Assembly (NCBI RefSeq): GCF_003478335.1
Contig: NZ_QUFB01000008.1
Location: 1 to 64,000, forward strand
Direction of reading: 5' to 3'
DNA: 64,000 nt
From: Clostridium sp. AM49-4BH
GTDB taxonomy: Bacteria; Bacillota; Clostridia; Lachnospirales; Lachnospiraceae
In this document: piece by piece, positions 1 to 9,067 of the stretch
Layout of the letters: each line of letters opens with the position of its first letter
How positions within the stretch are numbered: the first letter of the stretch is position 1
Notes under the pieces: generated by a model
Database searches by the model: none
What the model was told of the DNA's origin: nothing
The model's input: only the letters and a program-made list of their open reading frames with translations
Translations under genes and position numbers: made by a program

Positions 1-120
1 TCCTGTTCTGCCTTAAGTCTGGCTGCTTCTTCTGCCGCCTTTCTTTCCTGTTCTGCCTTAAGTCTGGCTGCTTCTTCTGCCGCCTTTCTTTCCTGCTCTG
101 CCTTAAGTCGAACAGCTTCT
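1..120. repeat. 45-bp tandem repeat inside the coiled-coil gene
   Basis: Two identical 45-bp units lie at 1-45 and 46-90. A third, diverged copy starts at 91. The unit is 15 codons long, so gain or loss of copies keeps the frame. The array may continue beyond the left edge. Confidence 0.9.
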
Positions 121-500
121 TCGTTTTCCTTTTTGGCTGCCTCAGCTCGCGCAAGCGCCTTCTGTCTCGCCTGTTCACGCTGCTTTTCCTGTATACGTTT
201 GGCCTCTTCTTCTTTCTCCAGCAAACCGCCCATCGCTTTGGCCGACGTCTCTGGTTCCGGCGGGGCAATAAATGGTTTTACAGCATCAAAATCAACACTC
301 ACCGGATCCTGTTCTTGCAAAATATGATCCCATGAGTGTGACTGTGTTTCCATTTCCTCCGCCATAACAGATAACGACTTGTCCTGCGATTCATTTGCAG
401 TGCCCTTATCTGTAGCAGATATATCCTCGTATTCTTTTATTTGACGACAAAACTCAAGACTATCCTCGATTTCGTTCTTATCGTACATACTGTTCCCCAT
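1..500 (-). CDS. Coiled-coil protein with 15-residue tandem repeats, partial at left edge
   Basis: The reading frame runs on the minus strand from an ATG at 500 (MGNSMYDKNE) and is still open at base 1, so the C-terminal part lies outside the window. About 90 acidic, low-complexity residues are followed by an Ala/Glu/Lys/Arg-rich stretch predicted to be a long helix or coiled coil. Its end is a tandem repeat of a 15-residue unit (RLKAEQERKAAEEAA type). A second in-frame ATG at 488 is an alternative start; neither has a strong ribosome binding site. It lies 50 bases downstream of rbgA on the same strand and may be the last gene of that operon. I do not recognise the family and see no signal peptide at the N-terminus. 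Confidence 0.7.
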   Translation of the reverse strand, partial: MGNSMYDKNEIEDSLEFCRQIKEYEDISATDKGTANESQDKSLSVMAEEMETQSHSWDHILQEQDPVSVDFDAVKPFIAPPEPETSAKAMGGLLEKEEEAKRIQEKQREQARQKALARAEAAKKENEEAVRLKAEQERKAAEEAARLKAEQERKAAEEAARLKAEQ

Positions 501-550
501 TTCTGCTCGTTATTAAAGCCTAAGTGTTCTACTTTCCTAACATAGAAGAA

Positions 551-1393
551 TTACTGAGGCATTTCCAAACTGATCGCCCCTAACTTTCCTGCTCGGAAAT
601 CGTCAATCAGGCATTTGGCAGCCTTATCCAGATCAAATTCTCCACCAGCCTTCAAACATCCTCTTTTCTCTGCTATCTGCTTCAATGTCTCTTCACTGGT
701 CTTTTCCTCTGCTATTCCATAAAAGTTACTGACAGCATTCGGATAATTCTCCCGCAAATACTGAAGCAGTAAAACGCTTAATTCGTAAATATTATATAAC
801 TCATCCTTAATGGATCCAATATAGGCCAGGCGTAATCCAACTTCCTGATCTTCGAACTTAGGCCAAAGGATACCCGGCGTATCTAACAGCTCCTCCATCT
901 TATTCAAACGAATCCACTGCTTTCCTTTTGTAACACCCGGTTTATTACCTGTTTTGGTACAAGCTTTACCGGCAAAGCTGTTAATAAAAGTTGATTTTCC
1001 AACGTTTGGTATTCCCACGATCATCGCGCGGATCGGACGATTCAAAATACCGCGTCTCCGATCTCTTTCTATTTTTTCTTTACACGCTGCCTGAATAACA
1101 TTATGAACAGCTTTCACACCTTTTCCATTCTTGGAATTCACTTTCGCTACAAAATAACCCTTTTGCTCATAATACTGCACCCACTGGTCTGTCCGCACCG
1201 GATCTGCCAGATCATATTTATTCATCAACAGTATACGTGATTTTCCATTTGCCAACTGATCAATGTCTGGATTCTTGCTGCTATATGGCACTCTCGAATC
1301 TACCAACTCAATAATAACATCGATCAGTTTTATGTCTTCCTGCATTGCACGTTTCGCCTTAGTCATATGACCCGGATACCATTGAAACTGCAT
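551..1393 (-). CDS. rbgA: Ribosome biogenesis GTPase RbgA (YlqF)
   Basis: This 280-residue protein is a circularly permuted GTPase that acts late in 50S subunit assembly. The motifs occur in permuted order: G4 NKYD near residue 60, then the P-loop GIPNVGKST and then DTPG. The N-terminus has the family signature QWYPGHMTKA. I chose the ATG at 1393 because GGAGG lies 7 bases upstream; the longer frame from 1411 would contain that ribosome binding site as codons. It follows the signal peptidase-like gene by 26 bases. A lepB-rbgA neighbourhood is common in Firmicutes, which supports both calls. Confidence 0.95.
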   Translation of the reverse strand: MQFQWYPGHMTKAKRAMQEDIKLIDVIIELVDSRVPYSSKNPDIDQLANGKSRILLMNKYDLADPVRTDQWVQYYEQKGYFVAKVNSKNGKGVKAVHNVIQAACKEKIERDRRRGILNRPIRAMIVGIPNVGKSTFINSFAGKACTKTGNKPGVTKGKQWIRLNKMEELLDTPGILWPKFEDQEVGLRLAYIGSIKDELYNIYELSVLLLQYLRENYPNAVSNFYGIAEEKTSEETLKQIAEKRGCLKAGGEFDLDKAAKCLIDDFRAGKLGAISLEMPQ

Positions 1394-1419
1394 ATTTATC
1401 CTCCATTTCAAACTACGTA

Positions 1420-2052
1420 CTAATTTGCCGCAGCACTCGCTGTCGGACTTGCCGACGGATCTGCGTGTTTCTGTTCAAATCCATTGATCCTGTTTACCAA
1501 CGTAAAATGATTGGTACGGATCCATGCCTTACCAACAATATTTTCCGACATAACATTACCGACATTTGCATTGCGGCTGTCTTCACACTCATTACGATTG
1601 TCACAAAGCATAAAGTACTCTCCTTCTGAAAGGGTAAACTCTTCCAGTGCAAGTCCACCATTTTCCATGGTCGGAAATCTATACTTCTCCTTTAACTTAT
1701 CGCCATCAATATACACTTCCCCATCTTTGATCTGAACCTTTTCTCCAGGCAAACCGATCACACGCTCCACAGTATAATAATTATGCTGCGCTCCATTGTG
1801 TTTAACAACCACAACGTCATTTCGTCTAACCTTGTGCAGACGATAACACATCTTATTGATCAGGATCTCATCCCCATCTTTCAAGGTAGGACTCATATAT
1901 TTCCCGGATACCGTCATTTTTTCCAGGCCAAAATGGGTAATTGCATATGCCACAAATAATACTACGCCTATTTCTAAAGCACACAGTAAAACACGAAGAA
2001 ATATTTCTTTTCTCTTTTTGCTGTGATCTTCTAAATCAAAGTCATATTTCAT
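1420..2052 (-). CDS. Signal peptidase I-like protein, predicted catalytically inactive
   Basis: This 210-residue protein has one N-terminal membrane helix (about residues 17-42) and the signal peptidase I fold signatures in order. These are SGKYMSPTL at 49-57, ERVIGLPGE at 96-104 and CDNRNECEDSR at 150-160. In active enzymes the first motif has Ser before Met-x-Pro-Thr and the second has Lys before Arg-Val-Ile-Gly. Here these positions are Tyr52 and Glu96, so both members of the Ser-Lys dyad are gone, and the GDNR motif is CDNR. The start at 2052 has GGAG nearby; a longer frame from 2100 overlaps mecA. Its place between mecA and rbgA fits the lepB family. I infer a pseudoenzyme; another gene elsewhere would have to supply signal peptidase activity. 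Confidence 0.85.
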   Translation of the reverse strand: MKYDFDLEDHSKKRKEIFLRVLLCALEIGVVLFVAYAITHFGLEKMTVSGKYMSPTLKDGDEILINKMCYRLHKVRRNDVVVVKHNGAQHNYYTVERVIGLPGEKVQIKDGEVYIDGDKLKEKYRFPTMENGGLALEEFTLSEGEYFMLCDNRNECEDSRNANVGNVMSENIVGKAWIRTNHFTLVNRINGFEQKHADPSASPTASAAAN

Positions 2053-2065
2053 ATCCGTTCTCCAT

Positions 2066-2863
2066 TTATAAACAGTATGCCTGCAGTGCTCTGATCGCAT
2101 GCTTGCTGATCAAACATTTATAATGCTCTTTGCAATACTGCTCCATATAAGGACGTGGTGAGCAAATTGTTCCATAATCCGACAATCTGCGACATAAATA
2201 CTGATACTCGTCCATCTTTAATTTTCCCTTTTTGATCAGCAGATAATATATTCCACTGTTCTGATCTCGAAACAACTTGCTATTAATATTCTTTTTGGTA
2301 TAAAAATCTGCAGCAAACTGCTCCAATCCATCCAAATTGTCAAAGGAATACACCTTTGCCGAACTTATCAAGCTTTTCTCCTTATCCCGCCTTATCTTAG
2401 CAAGATCCTTCATATGCTTTTGATAATTCTCTTTATCGGCATCTACCGTGTTTTTCTTTTGAAATAAATCCATATTTTCGCTGGTATGTATCGCTGCCTG
2501 ATCGTCCACATCAGGTATCTCGCCATTCTTGAGTCCTTCTACAATAGCTTCTGCGGTCTCATCATCAATAGATCCGGCAAGATGTCGGATTTGATTCAGC
2601 ATATTATTCATTCCCTCCGGACTTTGATCAGAAAATGTAATGATCAGGGAATTATCAGGCATACGCATCAATTGCATGGAAACAACGCCGCCTTCAACTT
2701 CATAGCCGACTTCTTCCTCTGCTCGTTCTACCAACTGCTCCAAAAACTCACGTGCTTTGTCCTGATCCGTGAAGAAATCCTCGATCTTAAATCCATATTC
2801 CTCCATTTCCTCTTCGGACATACGACACTGCACTGTATTCTTATCAATTCTACGAAAATTCAA
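2066..2863 (-). CDS. mecA: Adaptor protein MecA
   Basis: This 265-residue protein matches MecA, the adaptor that delivers substrates to the ClpC AAA+ unfoldase and so controls competence and stress proteolysis in Firmicutes. The N-terminus (MNFRRIDKNTVQCRMSEEEM) starts a small alpha/beta substrate-binding domain. A charged linker follows at about 95-165, then a C-terminal alpha/beta domain that would bind ClpC. The start codon is TTG at 2863, preceded by GAGGGA. It lies between uppP and the signal peptidase-like gene; the 13-base gap to the latter suggests cotranscription. Confidence 0.85.
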   Translation of the reverse strand: MNFRRIDKNTVQCRMSEEEMEEYGFKIEDFFTDQDKAREFLEQLVERAEEEVGYEVEGGVVSMQLMRMPDNSLIITFSDQSPEGMNNMLNQIRHLAGSIDDETAEAIVEGLKNGEIPDVDDQAAIHTSENMDLFQKKNTVDADKENYQKHMKDLAKIRRDKEKSLISSAKVYSFDNLDGLEQFAADFYTKKNINSKLFRDQNSGIYYLLIKKGKLKMDEYQYLCRRLSDYGTICSPRPYMEQYCKEHYKCLISKHAIRALQAYCL

Positions 2864-2967
2864 AACTATCCCTCATTTCTTTGCAAAAATACTATCAGTA
2901 TAGTCCTCATTATCTTAATCCTAAATGAGCAATCTGTCAAATATGAGGTGTGTTTCTATTGTTTGGA

Positions 2968-3786
2968 TTATGCACCAATGCCAAAATAAACCAAAACAAG
3001 AATTCCTAATACGATACGATACCACCCAAACGGCTTAAAATCATGCTTTCGAATATAATCCATTAAGAAACGAATAACGAGCACGGATACCAAAAATGCG
3101 GTAAACATTCCCAATAACAGCATCCCTAATTCATAACCGGAAAAATGTAGTCCAAAATGCATCACTTTCATCAAACTAGCACCAAACATGACCGGAATCG
3201 CCAAGAAGAATGTAAACTCCGCCGCTACGGTACGGGAAAGTCCGATCACTAAACCACCGATGATCGTTGCACCGGATCTGGATGTTCCCGGGAATAATGC
3301 CGCAATCAACTGAAACATACCGATCATAAATGCGGCGCGATACGTAATCTGTGCGATGGTTGTCACTTTGGCATCACGTTCCTTGTTCCAGCGTTCTACG
3401 ATCAAAAACACGATACCAACCAATATCAACATTAATGCAACCACTTGATAATGATAAAAGGCTGCTTCTAATTGATCTCCCCACACCAGCTCAACTACTG
3501 CTGCCGGCACACAGGCAACAATAATCTTAAACCACATCGAAAATGTATCCTTTTTAATATAACCTTTTTCCTTGCTGCAAAATGGCCATAGCTGATTCCA
3601 AAACATTAATACAACAGCTAAGATCGCTCCCAACTGTATGACAACCAGATACATCTCCCAAAAATCGGAAGATACCTTCATCGGCATGATTTTCTCTAAT
3701 AAGATCATATGTCCGGTACTACTGATTGGAAGCCATTCCGTAATGCCCTCCACAATACCATAAATAATTGTCTTGATCCACTCCAT
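2968..3786 (-). CDS. uppP: Undecaprenyl-diphosphatase UppP (BacA)
   Basis: This 272-residue, highly hydrophobic protein dephosphorylates undecaprenyl diphosphate so the lipid carrier can be reused for peptidoglycan synthesis. Both active-site signatures are present: EGITEWLPISSTGH at 13-26 and PGTSRSG at 166-172. About eight membrane helices are visible. The start at 3786 has GAGGA upstream. Length and motifs are normal for the BacA family, and it probably leads the group that continues with mecA. Confidence 0.96.
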   Translation of the reverse strand: MEWIKTIIYGIVEGITEWLPISSTGHMILLEKIMPMKVSSDFWEMYLVVIQLGAILAVVLMFWNQLWPFCSKEKGYIKKDTFSMWFKIIVACVPAAVVELVWGDQLEAAFYHYQVVALMLILVGIVFLIVERWNKERDAKVTTIAQITYRAAFMIGMFQLIAALFPGTSRSGATIIGGLVIGLSRTVAAEFTFFLAIPVMFGASLMKVMHFGLHFSGYELGMLLLGMFTAFLVSVLVIRFLMDYIRKHDFKPFGWYRIVLGILVLVYFGIGA

Positions 3787-3940
3787 CTTTCATCCTCTTT
3801 TCTTTTTACATTTCACGTTTTGTGATTCCACTCAAACTTCTGAGCAGTCATTGGCGGTTGTTCTCAATTTCTATTTGAATATTCGAAGACTGTAATTTAC
3901 CGTAAATCTCCTTGCTATTCACAACAGTATTTTCCTTTTA

Positions 3941-3982
3941 AACAAAAAATGAGACAGAACCTGATCCAAGTTCTGTCTCATT
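3941..3982 (-). terminator. Terminator of the butyrate operon
   Basis: A 13-bp perfect inverted repeat (arms 3948-3960 and 3970-3982, 9-base loop) is followed on the minus strand by a T-rich tract. It lies 62 bases after the etfA stop. The rest of 3787-4043 holds no gene that I can support. Confidence 0.9.
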
Positions 3983-4043
3983 ATATCCTATTTTATCATT
4001 AAATAGAACCGCTATTCCAAATAATTTAATAATTATTTAGGAA

Positions 4044-5093
4044 TTATTTTACAACCTTTTTTAACTCTTCTGTGAGCTTAGGAACGATCTTATTCAAGTC
4101 GCCTACAATACCGTAATCAGCTACGTCAAAGATTGGAGCTGTCTCATCTTTGTTGATTGCAACAATAATGTCAGACTCTTCCATACCTGCTGTATGCTGA
4201 ATTGCACCGGAAATACCGATTGCAAAATATACGTTAGGACGAACTGTCTTACCAGTCTGTCCAACCTGAAGCTCTTTTGGAAGCCATCCATTATCTACTA
4301 CGGCACGGGAGCAGCTTACTGTACCACCGATCACATCAGCAAGATCCTGAAGGATCTTGAAGTTCTCAGCACTACCTACACCACGACCACCGGATACGAG
4401 GATCTTAGCATCCATAATATCTACGGTATCAGACAATTCTTTAACAACATCCAAGATCTCAACATATTTGTTGTTTGGTGTGAAACCAGGATTGTACTCA
4501 ATAACCTCAGCCTTAGCACCGGCAATTGGATCAATCTTCTGCATAACACCAGGACGAACAGTTGCCATCTGAGGACGGTTGTCCGGGCAAGCGATTGTTG
4601 CGATTGTGTTACCACCAAATGCAGGACGTGTCATAAGAAGCTGGTTATGCTTCTGCTCCTGATTTGGAACTGGATTGATTGGAAAATCACCAATCTCAAG
4701 TACAGTACAGTCAGCAGTAAGACCTGTTGCAACACGTGCAGAAACACGAGGACCAAGATCACGACCAATTGCTGTTGCACCAACCAAAACGATTTCCGGC
4801 TTATACTCATTGATGACAGAAGCTAATGCATGCGCATATGGCTCTGTTCTATACTCTTTCAGCTCAGGATCATCTACAACGATAACCTTATCTGCGCCGT
4901 ACTCTGCCAACTGATCTACAAGACCTTTTACACCAGAACCGATCAGAACTGCTGTAACATCTGTGCTCAAATCAGCTGCTAACTCTTTTGCTTTACCAAG
5001 CAATTCAAAAGCGATACCGCTTAATTCGTTGTCTACCTGCTGTGCAAAGACATAGACACCCTTATATTCTTCTAAACCCATTTTAGTCACCAC
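4044..5093 (-). CDS. etfA: Electron transfer flavoprotein subunit alpha
   Basis: This subunit pairs with EtfB and butyryl-CoA dehydrogenase. In anaerobic butyrate producers the complex couples crotonyl-CoA reduction by NADH to ferredoxin reduction (flavin-based electron bifurcation). The C-terminal part carries the FAD-binding region, with SGGRGVGS near residue 234 and VGQTGKTVRPNVYFAIGISGAIQH near 277-300. The length of about 349 is typical. Possible starts are GTG at 5093 or 5090, or ATG at 5081; GGTGA upstream of the last makes it a good alternative. It is the last gene of the operon. Confidence 0.95.
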   Translation of the reverse strand: MVTKMGLEEYKGVYVFAQQVDNELSGIAFELLGKAKELAADLSTDVTAVLIGSGVKGLVDQLAEYGADKVIVVDDPELKEYRTEPYAHALASVINEYKPEIVLVGATAIGRDLGPRVSARVATGLTADCTVLEIGDFPINPVPNQEQKHNQLLMTRPAFGGNTIATIACPDNRPQMATVRPGVMQKIDPIAGAKAEVIEYNPGFTPNNKYVEILDVVKELSDTVDIMDAKILVSGGRGVGSAENFKILQDLADVIGGTVSCSRAVVDNGWLPKELQVGQTGKTVRPNVYFAIGISGAIQHTAGMEESDIIVAINKDETAPIFDVADYGIVGDLNKIVPKLTEELKKVVK

Positions 5094-5108
5094 TTTTCCT
5101 TATTATTG

Positions 5109-5894
5109 TTAGATTACATGCTTCTCTTTTAACTTGCTCATGATGTAAGATACTGCCTCATCCGGAGAATCTGGAGTAACTTTCTCACCAGCACCCTTTT
5201 TAACCTTATCGGATGCTTTCGCAATCTTAGTTGGTGAACCCTTCAAACCTAAGTTAGAGTCATCAACATCTTTCAAATCAGCTCTGCCCCAAACAGTGAT
5301 CTCCTTATCAAATGCATCGAAGATTCCGCCAGGAGTCATGTAACGTGGCTCGTTCAACTCAGAAAGAGCTGTTACGAGACAAGGCATTTTAGCCTTTAAT
5401 ACATGATATCTATCATCGTACTGACGCTCAACAATAACGCTGTCACCTTCTACCTTAATATCCTTTGCATAGGAAATTACTGGAATATCCAAATGCTCAG
5501 AAATCTGTGGTCCTACCTGAGCGGTATCACCATCAATAGCCTGACGACCTGTGATGATCAAATCATAATCAATGTTTCTAAGAGCACCTGCGATCGTTGT
5601 AGAAGTAGCCCAAGTATCAGCACCACCAAGTACACGATCTGTTACCAAAATACCGTTATCTGCGCCCATAGCCATTGCTTCACGAAGAACTTCCTCAGCC
5701 TTTGGAAGACCCATGGTCAATACAGTAACCTCTGCTCCTGTTTCATCTTTAATTCTAAGTGCTGCTTCCAAACCTGCTTTATCATCAGGGTTCATGATGG
5801 CAAGCATTGCACCTCTGTCCAGTGTACCATCTGGATTAAACTTTACTCCGCCTTTGGTATCTGGAACCTGCTTTATACATACTACAATTTTCAC
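5109..5894 (-). CDS. etfB: Electron transfer flavoprotein subunit beta
   Basis: This 261-residue protein starts MKIVVCIKQVPDT, the typical EtfB N-terminus, and has the ETF beta signature region around GRQAIDGDTAQVGPQ (about 116-130). In the bifurcating complex EtfB holds a flavin near the NADH site. It lies 15 bases before etfA and 44 bases after bcd, so the three are almost certainly cotranscribed and assembled together. Confidence 0.96.
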   Translation of the reverse strand: MKIVVCIKQVPDTKGGVKFNPDGTLDRGAMLAIMNPDDKAGLEAALRIKDETGAEVTVLTMGLPKAEEVLREAMAMGADNGILVTDRVLGGADTWATSTTIAGALRNIDYDLIITGRQAIDGDTAQVGPQISEHLDIPVISYAKDIKVEGDSVIVERQYDDRYHVLKAKMPCLVTALSELNEPRYMTPGGIFDAFDKEITVWGRADLKDVDDSNLGLKGSPTKIAKASDKVKKGAGEKVTPDSPDEAVSYIMSKLKEKHVI

Positions 5895-5938
5895 GGCAAT
5901 GTCACTCCTTGTCTTATATAATTTGCAATTATCAGTTC

Positions 5939-7114
5939 TTACTTCAAAAGAGCACCAGAGATTACCATACGCTGAACTTCAGAAGTTCCCTCGTAAATCT
6001 CTGTGATCTTAGCATCACGCATCATACGCTCTACATCGTACTCTCTGATATAACCATATCCACCGAACAACTGTACACACTTTGTAGTAACTTCCATTGC
6101 TACCTCTGCTGCGAACAATTTTGCCATAGCAGCCTCTACAGAGTAAGAAACTCTAGCGCCATCAGCAAACTGCTGTTTCTTAAGTGCAGCCTTGTATACA
6201 AGATTCTTAGCAGCCTCTACCTTTGTTGCCATATTAGCAAGCTGGAACTGTGTATTCTGCTGCTGAGCGATTGTACGGCCAAACTGTTTTCTTTCCTTTG
6301 TGTACTCGATTGTTCTCTCCAGTGCACCCTCTGCAAGACCAAGTGCCTGGGAAGCGATACCAATACGACCACCATCCAAAGTATGCATTGCAATTGGGAA
6401 TCCTTTTCCTCTTACACCGAGCATAGAATCTGCAGGGATTCTGCAATCCTCGAAGATCAACTCATATGTGGATGAACCACGGATACCCATTTTCTTCTCT
6501 TTTGTACCGAAGGAGAATCCAGGTGTTCCCTTCTCTACGATAAATGCAGAGAATTTCTTAACTTTTCTGCCTCTCTTGTCTTCGATAACATCTGTATAAG
6601 CAATGATGATATAAACATCAGCAACTTTACCGTTTGTAATGAAGCACTTAGAACCATTTAAGATCCACTCACCAGTTGCTTCATCCTGAACAGCCTTTGT
6701 CTGAACACCCTGAGCATCTGTACCTGCGCCCGGCTCAGTAAGACCGAAAGCACCAAGTTTTTTGCCACTGCAGAGATCCGGAAGGAATTTCTGCTTCTGA
6801 TCTTCTGTTCCATAAGTAAGGATCGGATCAACGCAAAGAGAAGTATGCGCGGATACAACAACACCTGTTGTACCACAAACCTTAGACAACTCCTCTACAC
6901 ACATAATGTATGTTAAAATGTCAGCGCCCTGTCCGCCGTACTCCTTAGGAACCGGAATTCCTAAGAATCCGCTCTTACCCATCTTATCAACCGTTAACTG
7001 TGGGAATGCTTCTGTCTCATCTGTTTCCTGAGCCAGAGGCTTAACTTCATTTTCAGCGAAATCTTTGAATAACTGTCTCGCCATCTCATGCTGTTTACTT
7101 AATGTAAAATCCAT
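5939..7114 (-). CDS. bcd: Butyryl-CoA dehydrogenase
   Basis: This 391-residue acyl-CoA dehydrogenase reduces crotonyl-CoA to butyryl-CoA with electrons from EtfAB. The family signatures GAFGLTEPGAGTD (about 122-134) and the C-terminal YEGTSEVQ are present; Glu375 in the latter is the expected catalytic base. I chose the ATG at 7114 because a GGTGG ribosome binding site precedes it; the upstream GTG at 7129 lies inside that site. The hbd-bcd gap (7115-7244) contains only short inverted repeats, including TTCTGACAGAA. Confidence 0.96.
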   Translation of the reverse strand: MDFTLSKQHEMARQLFKDFAENEVKPLAQETDETEAFPQLTVDKMGKSGFLGIPVPKEYGGQGADILTYIMCVEELSKVCGTTGVVVSAHTSLCVDPILTYGTEDQKQKFLPDLCSGKKLGAFGLTEPGAGTDAQGVQTKAVQDEATGEWILNGSKCFITNGKVADVYIIIAYTDVIEDKRGRKVKKFSAFIVEKGTPGFSFGTKEKKMGIRGSSTYELIFEDCRIPADSMLGVRGKGFPIAMHTLDGGRIGIASQALGLAEGALERTIEYTKERKQFGRTIAQQQNTQFQLANMATKVEAAKNLVYKAALKKQQFADGARVSYSVEAAMAKLFAAEVAMEVTTKCVQLFGGYGYIREYDVERMMRDAKITEIYEGTSEVQRMVISGALLK

Positions 7115-7244
7115 GATTTCTTTTACCACCTTTCATGTCATATTTATTGTGTGCTGTTTCAGACACATATTTTATTTTTAATGTTCTGCCAAAACAACTT
7201 GTTCTGACAGAACACTAAAAAATGTGAACTCATTTCAGAATTGA

Positions 7245-8117
7245 TTACAGCGCATCAACCGGTGTCTTTGTACGGTCAGCATTGTATACATAGAATCCTT
7301 TACCACTCTTAACACCAAGGTTACCGCCACGTACCATCTTACGAAGAAGTGGGCATGCACGATACTTGCTGTCACCAGTCTCATTGTAAAGTACATCCAT
7401 GATAGCTAAGCAGATATCAAGACCTACGAAATCACCTAACTCCAATGGTCCCATTGGATGATTTGCACCAAGCTTCATAGCTGCATCGATACCAGCGATG
7501 TCAGATACACCTTCCATCTTAATGAAAGCTGCTTCGTTGATCATTGGGATAAGGATACGGTTTACTACGAAACCAGCAGCCTCATTAACCTGTACAGGAG
7601 TCTTTCCAATGTTCTCAGAAATCTTCTTGATTGTCTCAACTGTCTCAGCTGGTGTATTAACACCTGCAATAACCTCGATCAGCTTCATGCGGTCTGCCGG
7701 GTTAAAGAAATGCATACCTACCATCGGACGAGTTAAACCATTACCAATCTCTGTAATAGAAAGACTGGATGTATTAGAAGCAAATACACACTCAGGCTTA
7801 GCAATCTTGTCAAGCTCAGCGAATGTTGTCTTCTTAACCTGCATATCTTCAAATGCAGCTTCTACGATAAGATCGCAGTCAGCACAAAGGTTTTCTTTCA
7901 AGCCCGGTGTGATTCTGCCAAGGATAGCATCTACAGCGTCCTGTGTCATCTTACCCTTCTGTACCAATCTGTCATAGCCTTTAGCGATCTTCTCTTTACC
8001 GCCATCAGCCCACTCCTGCTTAATGTCGCAGAGAGCTACCTCATATCCTTCATTCTGAGCAAATGCCTTAGCAATGCCCTGTCCCATAGTACCAGCACCA
8101 ATAACGCCTACTTTCAT
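7245..8117 (-). CDS. hbd: 3-hydroxybutyryl-CoA dehydrogenase
   Basis: This 290-residue NAD(P)-dependent enzyme converts acetoacetyl-CoA to 3-hydroxybutyryl-CoA. The Rossmann motif GVIGAGTMGQGIA lies at residues 4-16. The catalytic region GMHFFNPADRMKLIEVI is near 137-153, with the His expected for the family, followed by VVNRILIPMINEA. Length is typical for clostridial Hbd. It is the third gene of the butyrate operon. Confidence 0.96.
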   Translation of the reverse strand: MKVGVIGAGTMGQGIAKAFAQNEGYEVALCDIKQEWADGGKEKIAKGYDRLVQKGKMTQDAVDAILGRITPGLKENLCADCDLIVEAAFEDMQVKKTTFAELDKIAKPECVFASNTSSLSITEIGNGLTRPMVGMHFFNPADRMKLIEVIAGVNTPAETVETIKKISENIGKTPVQVNEAAGFVVNRILIPMINEAAFIKMEGVSDIAGIDAAMKLGANHPMGPLELGDFVGLDICLAIMDVLYNETGDSKYRACPLLRKMVRGGNLGVKSGKGFYVYNADRTKTPVDAL

Positions 8118-8185
8118 GATATTACCTCCATATTTTAATTAATTTTTTGGGGAAACGGATGAAAATCCGCTTTGACTATAGTAAA

Positions 8186-8217
8186 GTGCCAAGGGATGAT
8201 CACTCATCCCATGACAC
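8186..8217 (-). other. Intercistronic hairpin between crt and hbd
   Basis: A 14-position stem (arms 8186-8199 and 8204-8217, one mismatch and one G-U pair) closes a GTGA tetraloop on the minus-strand transcript. There is no T-run, so it is not a classic terminator. A second short hairpin follows (CGGAT/ATCCG, about 8156-8169). It may be a processing or stability element that sets the ratio of crt to the downstream genes; this role is inferred. Confidence 0.6.
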
Positions 8218-8231
8218 CCACCAATTCGATT

Positions 8232-9020
8232 TTAACAGTTTTTGAAAGGAACAACTTTAACTTTCTGATCCTTTGGAGCTAAGAAATTGCCCATTCCAGC
8301 TTTCTGATCTTCTGTCTCAAAGCAGTCACCAAATAACTTTTCTTCAATCTCAACAGCTTTGTCGATAGATACCTGAAGACCTTCGTTGATTGCTTTCTTG
8401 CAATTACGAACAGCGATCGGAGCCTGTTTTGCAATACCTGCAGCCATCTTCTGTGCTGCCGGGAGAAGCTCCTCTAATGGATATACCGCATTTACAAGAC
8501 CAATGCGATATGCCTCGTCAGCCTTAATATTTCTTGCTGTATAGATCAACTGCTTAGCCATTCCAGGACTTACCAAACGAGCCAGTCTCTGTGTTCCACC
8601 AAATCCAGGTGTAATACCAAGACCAGCTTCAGGCTGTCCAAATACAGCATTCTCAGAGCAGATACGAATATCGCAGCTCATAGAGATCTCGCATCCGCCA
8701 CCAAGTGCGAATCCGTTTACTGCAGCGATCACAGGGATTGGGAAATGCTCTAACTTAAGGAATACATCATTTCCCTTCTTACCAAACGCCTCACCCTCGG
8801 CCTTTGTGAGTGTACTCATCTCTCCGATGTCAGCACCTGCAACAAATGATTTCTCACCTGCTCCGGTAAGGATCAAGCAGCGAACTGTATCCAGATCAAC
8901 TGCATCTAATGTAGCATTCAGCTCGTCCAACACCTGGCTGTTCAAAGCATTCAATGCCTTTGGACGATTGATTGTAATGGTTCCTACTGCACCATCTACT
9001 TCATATAAAATAAAATCCAT
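8232..9020 (-). CDS. crt: 3-hydroxybutyryl-CoA dehydratase (crotonase)
   Basis: This 262-residue enoyl-CoA hydratase makes crotonyl-CoA from 3-hydroxybutyryl-CoA. The oxyanion-hole regions AGADIGEM (61-68) and GFALGGGCE (103-111) are present, as is GQPEAGLGITPGFGG (128-142). Glu111 and Glu131 match the two catalytic glutamates of the crotonase family. It lies 47 bases after thl in the same operon. Confidence 0.96.
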   Translation of the reverse strand: MDFILYEVDGAVGTITINRPKALNALNSQVLDELNATLDAVDLDTVRCLILTGAGEKSFVAGADIGEMSTLTKAEGEAFGKKGNDVFLKLEHFPIPVIAAVNGFALGGGCEISMSCDIRICSENAVFGQPEAGLGITPGFGGTQRLARLVSPGMAKQLIYTARNIKADEAYRIGLVNAVYPLEELLPAAQKMAAGIAKQAPIAVRNCKKAINEGLQVSIDKAVEIEEKLFGDCFETEDQKAGMGNFLAPKDQKVKVVPFKNC

Positions 9021-9067
9021 GATTATGTCTCCTTTATGTGATTACTTTATCAACCGCGATCTGTGAA

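Noticed and set aside
1..120. CRISPR-like array
   Set aside because: The 45-bp repeats are directly adjacent without spacers and translate in frame as a coiled coil.
4194..4826. Cys- and Thr-rich plus-strand frame inside etfA
   Set aside because: It is the antisense of a well-conserved gene, with low-complexity composition and no ribosome binding site.
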